This document shows, one piece after another, positions 12,764-24,690 of a stretch of 61,699 nt of DNA. The translations under genes were made by a program, and so were the position numbers. Under the pieces are notes generated by a model, which saw only the letters and a list, made by a program, of their open reading frames with translations, made no database searches and was not told where the DNA came from. Source of the stretch: Cudoniella acicularis (lineage: Eukaryota > Ascomycota > Leotiomycetes > Helotiales > Helotiaceae); NCBI GenBank assembly GCA_013054445.1, contig JAAMPI010000134.1:1-61699 (forward strand), read 5' to 3'. Position 1 is the first letter of the stretch; the number at the start of each line of letters is the position of its first letter.

Positions 12764-14451
12764 ATGGCGACCGTTGTTCCCCCACCAAGCAAGAGGCAAC
12801 GAACCGATGCTGCTGAGAGGTCAAGACAGCAGCAAGACATCGAGGAAATTCCCAGTGATGCTGGAAGTCTCCGTTTGCAGTTCTTCGATGAGACCACTGG
12901 GTTACCTATTGGTCAGGGGCCAGTCTTAATTCCTATAGCCGATGCGACTCCAAAGAATCTAGAATTGCTTCTGAATACTCTGCAAGGAAATGTATGGCTG
13001 GCCGTGGTCCGCGTGTGGGTAACTTGCTAAGAATAAAAACAGGACCCTTCCGAGTATATCCCCTACCGATTTACCCTTCCCGTACCCGACAAGAAGAGCT
13101 CCGAGTCCGTCACAACCGCCTTTCCAACAAACATATACAAAACTCTCATAACTCCTGGGCTTATTAGCACAGAAGAAGTTCAAAATATCTCTGCGGCGCC
13201 CCAGGCGGTGTTCAGAGTACAGGCGGTCTCGAGGTGTGCTTCAACGATACCGGGCCATGGGGAGGCTATTCTCGCAACACAATTCTCCCCAAGATCATCG
13301 TCAAGGATGGTTAGCGGTAGTGGAGACAATACTGCGCGGATATGGGATTGCGATACTGGAACCCCAGTACATACACTGAAAGGACACAGTTCTTGGGTTC
13401 TTGCTGTCAGCTGGTCTCCCGACGACTCACGAATCGGGACTGGGAGCATGGATAACGGCGTTCGAGTATGGGACCCCAAGACTGGAAAGCAACAAGGAAA
13501 CCCCATGAAAGGGCATACGAAATGGGTAACAAGTTTGGCATGGGAACCATATCACAGTCAAAAGGTAGGAGAGCCACGGTTAGCTTCCGCTTCGAAAGAC
13601 ACCACTGTAAGGGTCTGGTCCGCAAACCAACAGACAATCGAGTTGGTATTGAGTGGCCATAAGGGATCGGTTTCTTGTGTCAAGTGGGGTGGAACGGGGT
13701 TGATATATACAGGGTCTCATGACAAAACAGTCAAAGTATGGAATGCGAAAGATGGCACTCTTGCACATACCCTCAATTCTCACGCTCACTGGGTTAATCA
13801 CCTCGCTTTATCAACAGATTTTGTGATACGAACAGCTTTCCACGACCACACCGGAAAGATACCGGACTCAGAAACTGCGAAAATTGCCCAGGCTAAAGAA
13901 AGATTTCTAAAAGCTGCAACGATCCAGGGCGAAGTTGTGGAAAGGCTTGTTTCCGCCAGTGATGACTTCACTATGTACCTATGGGAACCGTCGAAGGGGA
14001 CGAAGCCAGTGGCAAGAATGTTGGGCCATCAAAAACAGGTCAACCACGTTACATTTTCACCCGACGGACTCTTGATTGCGTCTTCGGGTTTCGACAATCA
14101 CACCAAAATTTGGAACGCTCGAGATGGAAAATTCATCAATACATTACGAGGTCATGTAGCGCCAGTTTATCAATGTGCATTTAGTCCTGACTCGAGGTTG
14201 TTGGTCACTGGCAGTAAAGATACAACACTGAAAGTGTGGGATATGCGTACACATAAACTCTCTGTCGGTATGTTGGCCATCGGAACTTTATATACTTTCG
14301 ATTAACATCCTTTTGTACACCGTTTTGCTAATTTTAAAAAATAGATCTTCCGGGTCACATGGACGAGGTCTATGCAGTGGATTGGAGTCCTGACGGACAG
14401 AAAGTTTGTAGTGGAGGGAAGGACAAAGCTGTGCGTATATGGAGGCATTAG
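12764..14451 (+). CDS. RSA4: 60S ribosome assembly factor RSA4 (Notchless/NLE1 homologue)
   Basis: WD40 propeller protein acting with the AAA-ATPase Rea1 on pre-60S particles in the nucleolus and nucleus (known for the family). Exon 1 from the ATG at 12764 has a nuclear-type basic start (PPPSKRQRT) and the NLE domain (LRLQFFDETTGLPIGQGPVL). A short intron at ~12991-13042 leads to DPSEYIPYRFTLPV; the MIDAS-binding NLE domain continues to about residue 120. Then eight WD repeats follow, e.g. DNTARIWDCDTGTPVHTLKGH, DTTVRVWSANQQTIELVLSG and DHTGKIPDSETAKIAQAKERF, an insert also found in family members. A second intron (~14268-14344) precedes the last blade, DLPGHMDEVYAVDWSPDGQK, ending VRIWRH. 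About 515 aa, full length. Confidence 0.93.
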
Positions 14452-15056
14452 ATCAATGACAAACTATTTTGTCCCCAAAAGGCTTTTCGACTTGGTACTC
14501 AAGCAAGGCAGGTTTATATGATTCCTTGTCATGCGGCAGGCCAGTTCTGAGAGAAACCCGGATTTTCGCTCGATAGACCATTACCCATTCACCGCCGAGC
14601 AGATCTCCGGAGCAACAAATGGCCATCAGTGTTAGTCAAGTCCAAGTCCAAGCCCAGGTCTAATTCGCCCTCTTTCTACCAACCCAAGCTAAGTCCGAGC
14701 CGAATAAAACCTAGCTCGGATCACATCCCCAAGTTTAAGTTATAAATCTAAGTCGATTTGAATTACAAAAAGTGTTACGTGAAGTCTACGTTCAAGTCTG
14801 GGTCCAAATCTAATTCAAGTTAGACTTGGACTTGGCTGAACTTAGAGATCATAACTTTGGTTCATTGAATTCCGTCTAGTCTGGCGATTCAAGTGCCCTT
14901 CTTTAATCGTCTTGGCGCAAGCGGTATTTCATGACCCTACATATCTTATAAAACATTATCCGAACTTCGAGCAACCCAAAATGAAGTAAAATTACAGAAT
15001 ACTCTAGCCAACTCCAACAACATTTGAAGGTATCAAAAGGACAGGATTGCATTGCA
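14452..15056. repeat. Intergenic with degenerate aagtcca-type repeat
   Basis: From about 14630 to 14870 the DNA repeats short variants of aagtccaagtccaag / taagtccgag / caagtctgggtcc on both polarities, an old degenerate short tandem repeat. The rest is unremarkable. It separates RSA4 from the accessory island. Confidence 0.5.
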
Positions 15057-15385
15057 ATGCAAAATACCTCACAGACGCAGCGCTCCATCAAGCGGCTGTC
15101 AAACTTCATCACTACCACTGCGAAGAAAATGGTTCCACCGAAGCCTTTCAAGCCCAGTGCCGAGTAAGTAGCTTCGCCGTTCCCAACTTTACTTTCCTGA
15201 CTAGATTTCGCTAAGCTTACATCAAACTCTAGATCACTTGGTACTGAATTCGTCACTATTTACGTTGGCACACACCCTGGCACCGAGGATATGGCTCTTA
15301 TCCAACAACAACAGTTCGTTGTCCACAAGAAACTCCTTTGCGACCGATCCGGCTACTTCGTCGCCGCTTTCATGGGTAATTTCTA
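15057..15385 (+). pseudogene. BTB/POZ gene, 5' fragment only (BTB-1)
   Basis: Two exons survive. Exon 1 starts at 15057 or 15129 and ends KPFKPSAE. An intron begins GTAAGT at ~15163. Exon 2 begins SLGTEFVTIYVGTHPG and runs through QFVVHKKLLCDRSGYFVAAFM, the first third of a BTB domain (beta1 to alpha2). It then meets a stop (GNF-stop) just where other copies in this window continue with about 120-200 more residues. The rest of the gene is absent; unrelated low-complexity DNA and an LTR-like repeat follow. The intron sits at the same codon (GA|x before LG) as in the paralogues at 24-36 kb, so it is the same family, cut off by an insertion or deletion. Confidence 0.75.
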
Positions 15386-15654
15386 ACTATTTAAAAATTA
15401 ATGATATTTGTCTCCTATAGTACTCGCGAAAGAGGTAAAGAGGCAGGCAGTGGAATTATAAGTGGAGTACTTTAGGTGGTGATAAAGTGGCAACCAAAGT
15501 AGTAAAATAACCTTTATTCAGGGGGGGGAGGGGGGTAGTAGAAAAACAAACTTAACTAATAAGATTACGCGGACCGCGTTTTAGCTTAGTAATCACTCGT
15601 TATTTTAGGCTTAGCGTACCGCGGGGTCGCGTCCTATAAGAAGGGGGTATCTTA
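15386..15654. other. Junction DNA between broken BTB gene and LTR-like repeat
   Basis: No coding potential. It contains a G-rich tract (about 15520-15537) and a CG-rich patch with gcggaccgcg and ccgcggggtcgcg (15572-15632). It may be part of an inserted element whose other parts are not recognised. Confidence 0.35.
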
Positions 15655-15966
15655 TGATGTAGTTCGCTTACCTGCTAGGTGGCGCCTATCACGTGGCTTA
15701 GGTAGCCGCCGGATGTCCGGAATAATGTCGGTAGCAAACCTCCGACATCTAAGAACATGGTTCTAAGCTCTTGGTACGTAGCACGGGATATCAGATAATA
15801 CTATTGATTACTATCATCATTAAGCCTTAGCATCGGCCCCTTATCGGTAGTAGATAGCTAATAAAAAGGGGGCTTCTCTGGACCCCTCGGGGCCAGAGAT
15901 TAGTTCTGAACTGAATCCTTTCTTCTGACACGTGACTTCTTTGCCTACCAATGCCTCCTCCTCGCA
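15655..15966 (+). repeat. LTR-like repeat, copy A (inverted partner at 21575-21887)
   Basis: 312 bp that begins TGATGTAGTTCGC and ends CTCCTCCTCGCA, so it has the TG...CA ends of an LTR. It matches the reverse complement of 21575-21887 end to end. The last ~115 bp are almost identical (3 differences). The first ~195 bp differ mainly by G/A and C/T changes, as RIP would give. I found no matching 5-bp target duplication, so solo LTR is likely but not proven; a terminal inverted repeat of a larger element is the alternative. Confidence 0.75.
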
Positions 15967-16650
15967 GTTATTTATTTAAAGGTATAGCGACAATAGTATT
16001 TGCTTCGATATTAATCTTAGTTATTCTTTATCTAAAGCCGAGGTTTACAAGGGTAAATGATTATACTAGGGCTAGTCTATTAATAGCGCACGCGAAGCTA
16101 TCACTCCGCATTTACATAATCTTATCTGTATCCTCCGATAACATAATTTTTTGCCGTGAAAAACTTCAAATCTACTAGAAAGGCGAGATCTCCCGTGGAA
16201 GGACATTTGTATGAGATGTTGCCTCGTCTGGCTGGCAAGCCCATTCGACACAACTCCGTTGAAATGGTTTCTAGCCCATGATTGGTGGCCTTCTCGTCGC
16301 TGCGCTTCAGCTAGTCTCGATTCTTTCGATCCGGTATCAATATATCCCTCTCCTCGATGGGCTGATATACCAGATCACCTCCCTTTAAAGTACACGGCAG
16401 GCTCTATTACATATTCCAGCTCGCGGAATATTTACGCATAAGATTAACACGTCCTCACCAGTTCTACATGTGGCGTGGCTCCGTCACAGTTCGACGGAGG
16501 GCTGCCTGGTCCAACCCTTTCCCAAGGGATCTCGCACAAGTACGGTATGTTATGACAAATGTAGGTTCTTACCCTGTTCATGTTTTCGTTGTCCCATGAG
16601 TAACATTGATTCGCATAGATTATTTAAAGCTCAAAAGCTCCGTCGCGAAG
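15967..16650. promoter_or_regulatory. Upstream region of the PNP-NACHT-HET gene
   Basis: Non-coding as far as I can see. It starts AT-rich next to the repeat and becomes more balanced towards the ATG at 16651. It presumably carries the promoter of the NLR-like gene. Open frames at 15951-16178 and 16211-16441 resemble nothing known. Confidence 0.4.
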
Positions 16651-19600
16651 ATGAACCTAGTTTGCGCTGATAACGAACACGATCGAAATGACACTGTATC
16701 AACTGAACATTCTGCTGGCGTGCATCGGGCACCGGCTCGTTTTCGGGAAGCATACACAGTTGGCTGGGTTTGCGCATTGCCTATTGAAATGGCAGCAGCG
16801 AGGGCGATGCTTGATGAAAGACACACTCCATTGCCGCAGATGGAAAACGACTCGAACACATACGAATACGGCTCGATAAATGGCCATAATGTTGTGATTG
16901 CTTGTTTACCATCAGGAGAATATGGCACGTCTTCTGCCACAGCAGTTGCTAAGGACATGCTCCGCAGTTTCAGTATACGCGCTGGCTTGATGGTTGGAAT
17001 TGGTGGCGGCGTGCCTAAGCATGGTATCCATCTTGGAGATGTGGTGATTAGCAGACCAAGTGGTCAATTTGGTGGTGTGGTTCAGTACGATTTTGGGAAG
17101 GCAATGGCGGACGGCAAGTTTGTTCGAACTGGCTCTCTCAACAGCCCACCTAAAGCTCTTCTTACTGCACTTTCGTCGCTACAAAGTGAGGTGGAGATGT
17201 ATGGTGACCAGTCCAATGCACACATTCATGAGCTAAGCAGAAAGTACCCCGCCATGAAGAAAGACTACGCTTCTCCAGAGTCAATGAAGGATATTCTATT
17301 CAAACCAGAGGATAAACACAAGGGCGGTGATAATTGCGAATTGTGCCTTTCTCATTTCACACCTCTAAGACAGGATGCCGCGACCCGTGCACCAAAGGTT
17401 CATTATGGGCTTATCGTATCAGGGAACCAGGTAATGAAAGATGGTGAGAGAAGAGATAAAATTTCTGATGAGATGGGTGAGAGTGTCCTATGCTTTGAAA
17501 TGGAGGCTGCTGGCCTCATGAACGACTTTCCTTGTTTAGTTATCAGGGGGATTTGCGATTACTCCGATTCCCACAAGAGCAAGGAGTGGCAGAGATACGC
17601 TGCAGCTACTGCGGCAGCACAAGCGAAGGAGTTTCTTCGATTCCTCAATCCGGGAGAAACTTCAAAGTCTCCGGTTATGGGCAAGTTGATCTTTTTTTTT
17701 TACTTCAAGTGTCTGCATCATCAGAGAATGACTACAGGCATTTTCTCATATGCTCGGATGTTTAATATAAACAGCAGACTGACTGAGAGGTCGAATTAGA
17801 TGCACGCATAGACCTCAACATCCTGGCAAAGTGGCTCGGAGTTCAAGATGATTGGTTGACAACTCATATGGCGATTAGAAACAAACGCATTCACGTGGAT
17901 GCAGGCCAATGGGTCCTCGAAGATAGTCAGTTCAAAGAATGGCAAAAACTCCCCGGGAGCCGACTCTGGTTGCATGGCAAAGGTAAGACTGGCCAAAGTT
18001 AGTTGAGAGTAAAGTTCTGACCGTTGCTTGTAGTTGGATCTGGAAAGACAATTCTATGGTAACTATTTATCCAATTGCCGAACTTATCACTAATTTATCG
18101 AAGCTCATCAATAGTCGAACATCTCAGGGTCGATGAGGCCGGAGACCAAAAGGAAGCATATCCGATCATCTACTTTTACTTTGCTTTCAATAAATCAGAC
18201 CAACAAAATCTGGAATCTTTCTTCACATCTGTACTGTATCAATATTGTGCCTCCCAGGGTATTCCTGAACAAGTTGAGTCATTATACTTGAAGTGCAAAA
18301 ATAAATGGCATCAACGCCACGGCCCACGAACGGTACCAAGGCCAATGATATCTGAGATGATGAAAATTCTCCATAGCCTTTGCCAGTCTTTGCCAAGGGG
18401 AGGTTTCCTGCTTATGGATGCTATGGATGAGATACCACATGGCATGCAACGGGAAGACTTTCTCCGCTTCCTGCGAGAGCTTTCAGGACTTCAAGGATCG
18501 AAACTCAGTATCCTAGTCACGAGTCAGAGCGAGCCCGATTTCACAGGTCAATTTCGTTGGGATCTGGGTTGGAAGATCTTGGGTCTCGGGAAAGCCCGGG
18601 TTGATAAAGATATCGCCTTATTTGTACAACACGAGCTATCTACGGCAACAAAATTTTCTAGGCTTTCATCAAAGGATAGAAGAGAAATCGAAGACTATCT
18701 CGTGACACATTCAGATGGCGTGTAAGTTTGAAGTTCTTTGTTGAGAGAATCAAAATGACGAAAACTGATCAACATGAGTAGTTTTCAGTGGGTGGATCTT
18801 ATCATCCAGACCCTGCTGGGTCCTATGGTACTTAGGAGGCTGCAGATAGACGAAATATTGCGAAGCCTCCCCAGGGGCTTGAAAGAAACTTATGACAGAC
18901 TTTTGCAACGAATTGATGAGTCTGTGGCTCCCGAAATCGGTCTCGCCTTGAGATGGTTGTCTTTGGCTAAACGACCTCTGTATATTGAGGAAGTGATTGA
19001 GGCTTCCATTCTGGATCCAGACTGTGAGACAATTTTAAATTCGGATCAGCGAATGAGTCCTACCCAGCTTCTAAGCTGTTTCACTGGACTTGTCACTTTG
19101 GAGCCTCCACTCTCGACAGAAACAATTGTACAAACTAGGACACACGTATTATCTTTAGCACACTCTTCTATACGCGGATATCTCATCACGAACAACCATA
19201 CTTCAACTTCTTGGGCTTATTATCACTTCGATAAGACCTTCACCGATGAGTTTATTGCTCGAGGTTGTGTTGAGTACCTAACTCATTGCTATCTTGTTTC
19301 CTGGACGAGGCGCATCTACCCACTAGCGACGTATTCTGAAAGATTCTGGAAGCAACATGCAGATCACAATCCAGAGCTGGTCTCTATGCTCCAGAAAAGA
19401 GTTAACGATATGCTATCTCCACTTTTGTACCCCAAAGGTGGCGCGACTCCGAAATTATTGAATTATAATCTGGACGAACAAGAAAACAGCTTCGCGAACA
19501 CTTCTACGGATCTGGCCCAATCCTCCACAAGAATACTACAGGAAACAGACGCATCCCAACTTGTATATATACCTTTGTCAAGTAGGGAATTTCGGTTAGT

Positions 19601-21554
19601 AGTGTTATTGCCGTCTTACAATTGGAACGACCCTCTAGAATGTAGACTGCATACCGTTTCTGTAGACGATCCTCCTTTTTATCGCGCACTATCTTATATT
19701 TGGGGAAGGCCAGAAAATAGGAAAGAAATCTTCATGAACGGTGTTGGCCTTCTTGTTACCGACAATCTCGAGAGTGCCCTGCGACAGCTTCGGCGAGATT
19801 GTAGGGGTGCGCCTCAAGCCTTTTGGATTGATGCAATCTGTATCAATCAGTTATCTTCCGAGGAAAAATATCATCAAATTTCACTCATGTCAATCATTTT
19901 TCAGAATGCGCAAAAGGTTGTTGTGTGGCTCGGCTCACAGTCCGACTCTAGTGAAATCGCAATGGAAACTTTGTCGAGGTTTCAGGACATCCCTGACTCG
20001 ACCAAGAGTGTGTTGAATGGCCTCCTGTCAATCTCCCCGACCTCGTGGGAAGCGCTCCAGAAATTGTTCGAACGAAGGTGGTTTAGCCGGGTTTGGGTTG
20101 TTCCTGAAGTTGTTGTCGCGAGAAACTTGGAGGTACTATGTGGACAGCAATCTTTTCCTTGGTCAGTCTTGAAACGAATCGAGGAAGCGTATGCCACACA
20201 CAACGCTGAAATTCACGAATATACTTCCAAACTTTGCCAAGCAACATCCGGTTACCTGTTCGGATCAGAAACCCAACTAAGCCCTTCTTCCATGATCACG
20301 CGAACAGAATTTGGCCAGTACATATTGGGCAGTAAGGTGCTTACCGCTACCTTGGCAATCAGAAGGAGGCACTGGAGCGGCATACCGTGGAAACCCTTTG
20401 AGATTGTCCGACTGGCGAATAGACACGAGTGCAGTGATCCCCGCGATCGGATTTACTCACTTCAAATGATGTTCAAGGCCTCCCATGCCCCACTGCCAGT
20501 ACCTGACTATAATATCCAGTTAGGTGAAGTGTATACGCAATTTACAGCTTATTCGATGAGTAGCGGCCTGCTTGACGTATTATCCTACGTGGATTCGGCT
20601 TCGAAACCGGGGTTTCATGAACTCCAACTTCCAAGTTGGGTACCAGATTGGGGTGGCGAACACTTACAGCCGCTTGACCAGGGGCCTTTGGCTCAACCAT
20701 TCAAGGAAAGGTCTATTTGGCTATATAATGCTACTTTGGGATCCGTCGGCCATGTAACCCTCTCGAACTTGGATATAACCACACTAGTTCTTTCCGGTAT
20801 TCATGTTGGACTTGTTGAAATTGTCGGCAAACCCATAACAACAGAGCCTTATATGGCACAAGATGAATTTTATGTCACTGCTGATTCAACAGTTGAGCAA
20901 CCAAAAAAGCGCTTCCAGCAAGTGCACCATTTTATTCAACGACTGGGGAATCTTGGAACACCAAGAACTTCAAAGCCAACTCTAGAGCTTTTTACAACTG
21001 CGGTAGTAAAGCAACAATTGAACCGCTTTACTGTTTGGAGTTGGAGGGATATGATGGAGGATACAACTGTTCGACATCGTTACAGTCGACGGCGACAAGT
21101 CCTGGATGAGGTCTTCTGGAGAACATTTTTGGCTGATCAGGAGCTTACCCCCTTTGAAGAGCCCAAAAGATTGCCTAAGCGGTGGTCAGGCTACGAAAAC
21201 CCAGAAAAGTTGTTGTCTAATTGGGAGTACGCTGGGCCATCATATCTTGACAAAAGGACCTTTTTTACATCTAGAGAGGGTTGGGTGGGGCTCTGCCCTA
21301 GAAATACCAAAACGGGAGATCAGGTTGTTCTTTTACGTGGCGCAAGAGTACCTTTCATCATAAGGCCCCTCTCTGGGGATGATGAAAGAGGTGGCTATAA
21401 CTTAATTGGTGAAGCGTAAGTCCCAGATATTAATTTCTTACTAGAGGATGAAGCACTAACAATGGATTTTAGATATGTACACGGTATTATAGATGGTGAG
21501 CTGCTAAAAAGCTCGAAATATAATACGAAGGATATAAAGATAAGGCTTATTTAA
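16651..21554 (+). CDS. NLR-like protein: PNP_UDP phosphorylase domain, NACHT-type NTPase, C-terminal HET domain
   Basis: Six exons (16651-17680, 17788-17982, 18034-18058, 18104-18721, 18782-21415, 21473-21554) close in phase without a stop and give about 1527 aa. The ATG at 16651 has a good context (gaagATGa). Residues ~35-330: nucleoside-phosphorylase fold, YTVGWVCALPIEMAAARAML to ICDYSDSHKSKEWQRYAA. Residues ~400-760: P-loop NTPase with Walker A GKVGSGKTIL and hhhhD motif FLLMDAMDEIP, then a helical part (LPRGLKETYDRLLQRI). Residues ~915 to the end: HET domain, YRALSYIWG, AFWIDAICINQ, VVVWLG, CSDPRDRIYSL and the usual end YVHGIIDGE. STAND/NLR proteins of this type act in fungal non-self recognition and cell death (known for the family). 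Odd points: HET is C-terminal, there are no WD40, ANK or TPR repeats, intron 1 is of GC-AG type, and the gene lies between inverted repeats. Confidence 0.88.
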
Positions 21555-21574
21555 GTAGTAGTTCTATTGCCTAA

Positions 21575-21887
21575 TGTGAGGAGGAGGCGTTGGTAGGCAA
21601 AGAAGTCACGTGTCAGAAGAAAGGACTCAGTTCAGAACTAATCTCTGGCCCCGAGGGGTCCAGAGAAGCCCCCTTTTTATTAGCTATCTGCCACCGATGG
21701 GGGTCCGATGCCAAGACCTAATGATGATGGAAATCAATGGCATTATTTGACATCCCGTGCCACGTATCAAGTGCCCCAGAACCATGATCCTGGATGTTAG
21801 AGGTTTGCTACCGACATCATTCCGGACATCTGACGGCCACCCAAGCCACGTGATGGGCGCCACCTAGCAGGTAAGCGAACTATATCA
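21575..21887 (-). repeat. LTR-like repeat, copy B (inverted partner of 15655-15966)
   Basis: 313 bp. Read on the minus strand it starts TGATATAGTTCGC and ends CTCCTCCTCACA. It aligns along its whole length with copy A. It begins only 20 bp after the stop codon of the PNP-NACHT-HET gene, so part of that gene's 3' UTR and polyadenylation signal probably lies in the repeat. No flanking target duplication was found (cctaa left, catat right). Confidence 0.75.
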
Positions 21888-24201
21888 CATATAAGTTATC
21901 TAATTATTAGACTTTATCCTATTATAAGAATAAAGGCTCTAGGAATAGGAAGCTATAAAAGAAATATAACTAATAGTTAAAAGTTATAAATTAATAAAAA
22001 ATAGAGATCTACTTAATTAATATTAATTATATAATAGATTTATAGTTAGAAGAAACTAATATTAAGATATAAGTTAAGGAAATAATCGATTAGCCTAAGG
22101 ATATTAATAAGTAACTTATAGAATTATCTAAAGAAGTCCTAGACTTTTAAGAAAATAGAGTTAATAGATAATGTTAGGTTATTTAAGACTATAACTATAA
22201 AGGGATGTCTTATTTAGTCTATATAAATAATAATAAAAATAGACTAAATCATTATTAAATAAGTTAGATATATATATTTTTATACTGATCTAGCTAAGTA
22301 TTATATAAGATATCTATATATTAAATCCTTAGGAAAACTAGTAGCTAGAATAAAAACCCAAGATCTGTTTGTCTTCTTGTCTCCTTTTAGTTCCCTCGTA
22401 GCTAATAGTACCGTTTTCCTACCTGTTAGGGACTACCTAATCGTAGAGGAGTGAGCCCGCTAGAGAGAACTATCAGATTCTCCCGGACTGAATCACCTAC
22501 TTATATACCCTCCTTAGGCCTTTCCCTAAGGCTAGTAGTTAGTTAAGGTCTAGCCGCCCCTCGTTCTAGAGTTGGTGTCTACGGTAGGCTTCTCTTGAAT
22601 AGTAGATTATAAGGTGCTGTACTGTCTCCGGTCCCCTGTCTCCCCCATTCCAACTGGAATTTTTGCCCCTCATCTCTTATTTATTAAACAAGCTTCAAGC
22701 CGACGCTAATCAATTTCTCATTCAAGAAGCCCCATAACTTCTTTCTTTCTAGAAAGCACCTTTACTCGTGGCTGCATAAACATGCAGCACATAGTTAGGC
22801 ATGCTTGGTGTCTGGGCGAAAACCTCTAAGAACACTTCAAAATAATAAAATAATCAATAATAATCAATTTAATTAAAATAAATAAATAAATAACTAAGAG
22901 GCGTGTACGAGAATCAACTTGTTTGAGCATTTCACTCTAGCTTTAGTTTAAATTGATTAACTTTTGAAGTGTCTTCACAAACAAATCAAGTACCCGTTAA
23001 TCTTCTTCGTAGTCCGAACTTACTTTTTACTTAACAACACTGATTGGTGATGTTAATGTGGTGTATTATATGGCTTTAACGAATATGAAATTCTTATGAC
23101 CCAAAAACACTCAGAGTACCATAGTGGCTGACATATCAAAATTAATAGTGTATCTACCACCTGGATAATTGAGGCCTACTTCTTACTCAGAAAGGTTGAG
23201 TGATTATGGCACTGTGACATGTTAAAATCTGCCCTTGGTGTCCCTATTTACTGCGCATATATCCTTCTCTAGACAAAATGTTGAATTGTCATGTCTGGGG
23301 CCGATTCGAGCCCCTGTTCACTCCGTACTCCTTGGTGGTTGATGCACGACTAGTGTAAATTCCCCTGGTGGCTGTTAGTTACGAGTGGTCTTGTGGCTTA
23401 AAGTGGTGAGTTGCGTGTGCGGATTTGGTGTGTTTTTCCATCTGAAATTTTTGTTTGCTTGATTTTATATAGCAGTGCTGCATGGGAGTTGGAATGGTAA
23501 GCGAAGACGGTGTGGGGGGGCAGAATGGGAGGGGAGAGAAGGAGCGCGAGGGTCTACGCGGGCTTGACCTTTCTTGACTTCAATATCCTCAATTTGAACG
23601 TTCTCGACTTCAGCAGAGAGAAACAACATCACCTTAGAGGAGTTAAGGTCAGTATACTCATCAAGGGCGTCTATCAACATGATTCTTTGAAGCTGACAGC
23701 AATTCACTCGGTATATACAGCTCGTCAAGAATCAAGCTTTTGCGCCGCGCCCCTGCTACTCACGGGCAACTCTTCCCCAACTTTCAACACAAACCCATAC
23801 TTCATTCAGAGACAATCAACATCCACCAACCGCAGAAAGAGCGCGCACATTGGAGACACCTTTCGATAGGTCGCCAAGTTCAGAAACTGCTCAAGGCCTT
23901 CTGCGAAACTTCTTCATCACCTTTTCAACACCTAATAAGCCCAACGTAAAGACTGGTGAATGAACTCGATTTTCGTATATTAGAAACTTCCCAAACACGG
24001 AATCCATTTCTCGAAGACTATCGTCAGGTCAGTCGCAATCTTTCCAAATCCACAGGAGCTGAGAGCACCACATCGGTTTTCTTTTGTTCGGCACGGCCTC
24101 ACCTCACCTTTGCCAAGGAGGTTGGAGCTGAATAGAAGCAAATCCACATTTAATCAGCGACGTCACCACTTGCAAGTTGCAACAGTTAAAAACCTGCGAT
24201 C
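21888..24201. other. AT-rich, probably RIP-degraded repeat DNA
   Basis: 21890-22345 is composed almost only of A, T and TA-rich steps with no long open frame, the look of RIP-inactivated transposon DNA. 22345-23460 is mixed sequence without any coding frame I recognise. 23460-24201 becomes balanced again and is the upstream region of the next BTB gene. Open frames at 23510-23949 resemble nothing known. Confidence 0.5.
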
Positions 24202-24690
24202 ATGGCTCCTGCAACGCCTTGGAAGTTCAGTCTCAAGTAAGTCAAACTTATTGTTATCTGCCACCTGCCATACTGACTTTTACTCAGGTCTCTCGGAAGT
24301 GAGATTGTTAATATCTACGTTGAACCCAAATATAAGAACTTTCCGATTCACAAAAAGATTCTTTGCGATCGATCTGAACACTTTTCGAAAGCATTTAATG
24401 GTGACTTCAAGGAGGGTTTGGAACAGACGATGCGTTTGCCAAAAGAGAGCCCAAACACATTTGAAGACTTTATCACCTGGCTTTACCGAGGAAATTTGCC
24501 CAGTTGGACTTCAAAGAAAAGGAACTACGTACCGCTCTACCGGTGTTTCTTCCTAGCTGAGAAACTGCGCATTGATTGCCTTTGCAATGTTGTTATTGGC
24601 AAGATTCAAGACATCCAAAAGGAACGGGCAGAAAAGCCGGATAGGGAAGAAACTTTACTAATTTACGAATCCACTAGAGAGGGAAGCTAA
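24202..24690 (+). pseudogene. BTB/POZ protein, truncated by an in-frame stop (BTB-2)
   Basis: Exon 1 is MAPATPWKFSLK. The intron is GTAAGT...CAG at ~24237-24286. Exon 2 begins SLGSEIVNIYVEPK and has the complete BTB core: FPIHKKILCDRSEHFSKAF, then LPKESPNTFEDFITWLYRGNLP, then AEKLRIDCLCN. The frame ends with TAA at 24688-24690 inside the block other copies keep (here REGS-stop-LRRYATLLHLL). The same frame would continue across the stop, so the TAA is a nonsense change, for instance from CAA. The C-terminal Cys/His tail is missing. A short BTB-only protein could still be made, so it may not be dead. Confidence 0.72.

Noticed and set aside
16606..16650. Start of the NLR protein at 16606
   Set aside because: That codon is TTG. 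The first ATG in frame is 16651 and has a good context.
15655..21887. Calling the NLR block a DNA transposon with 312-bp terminal inverted repeats
   Set aside because: No target duplication flanks the unit and no transposase is inside. TG...CA ends fit LTRs better, so only an inverted repeat pair is claimed.
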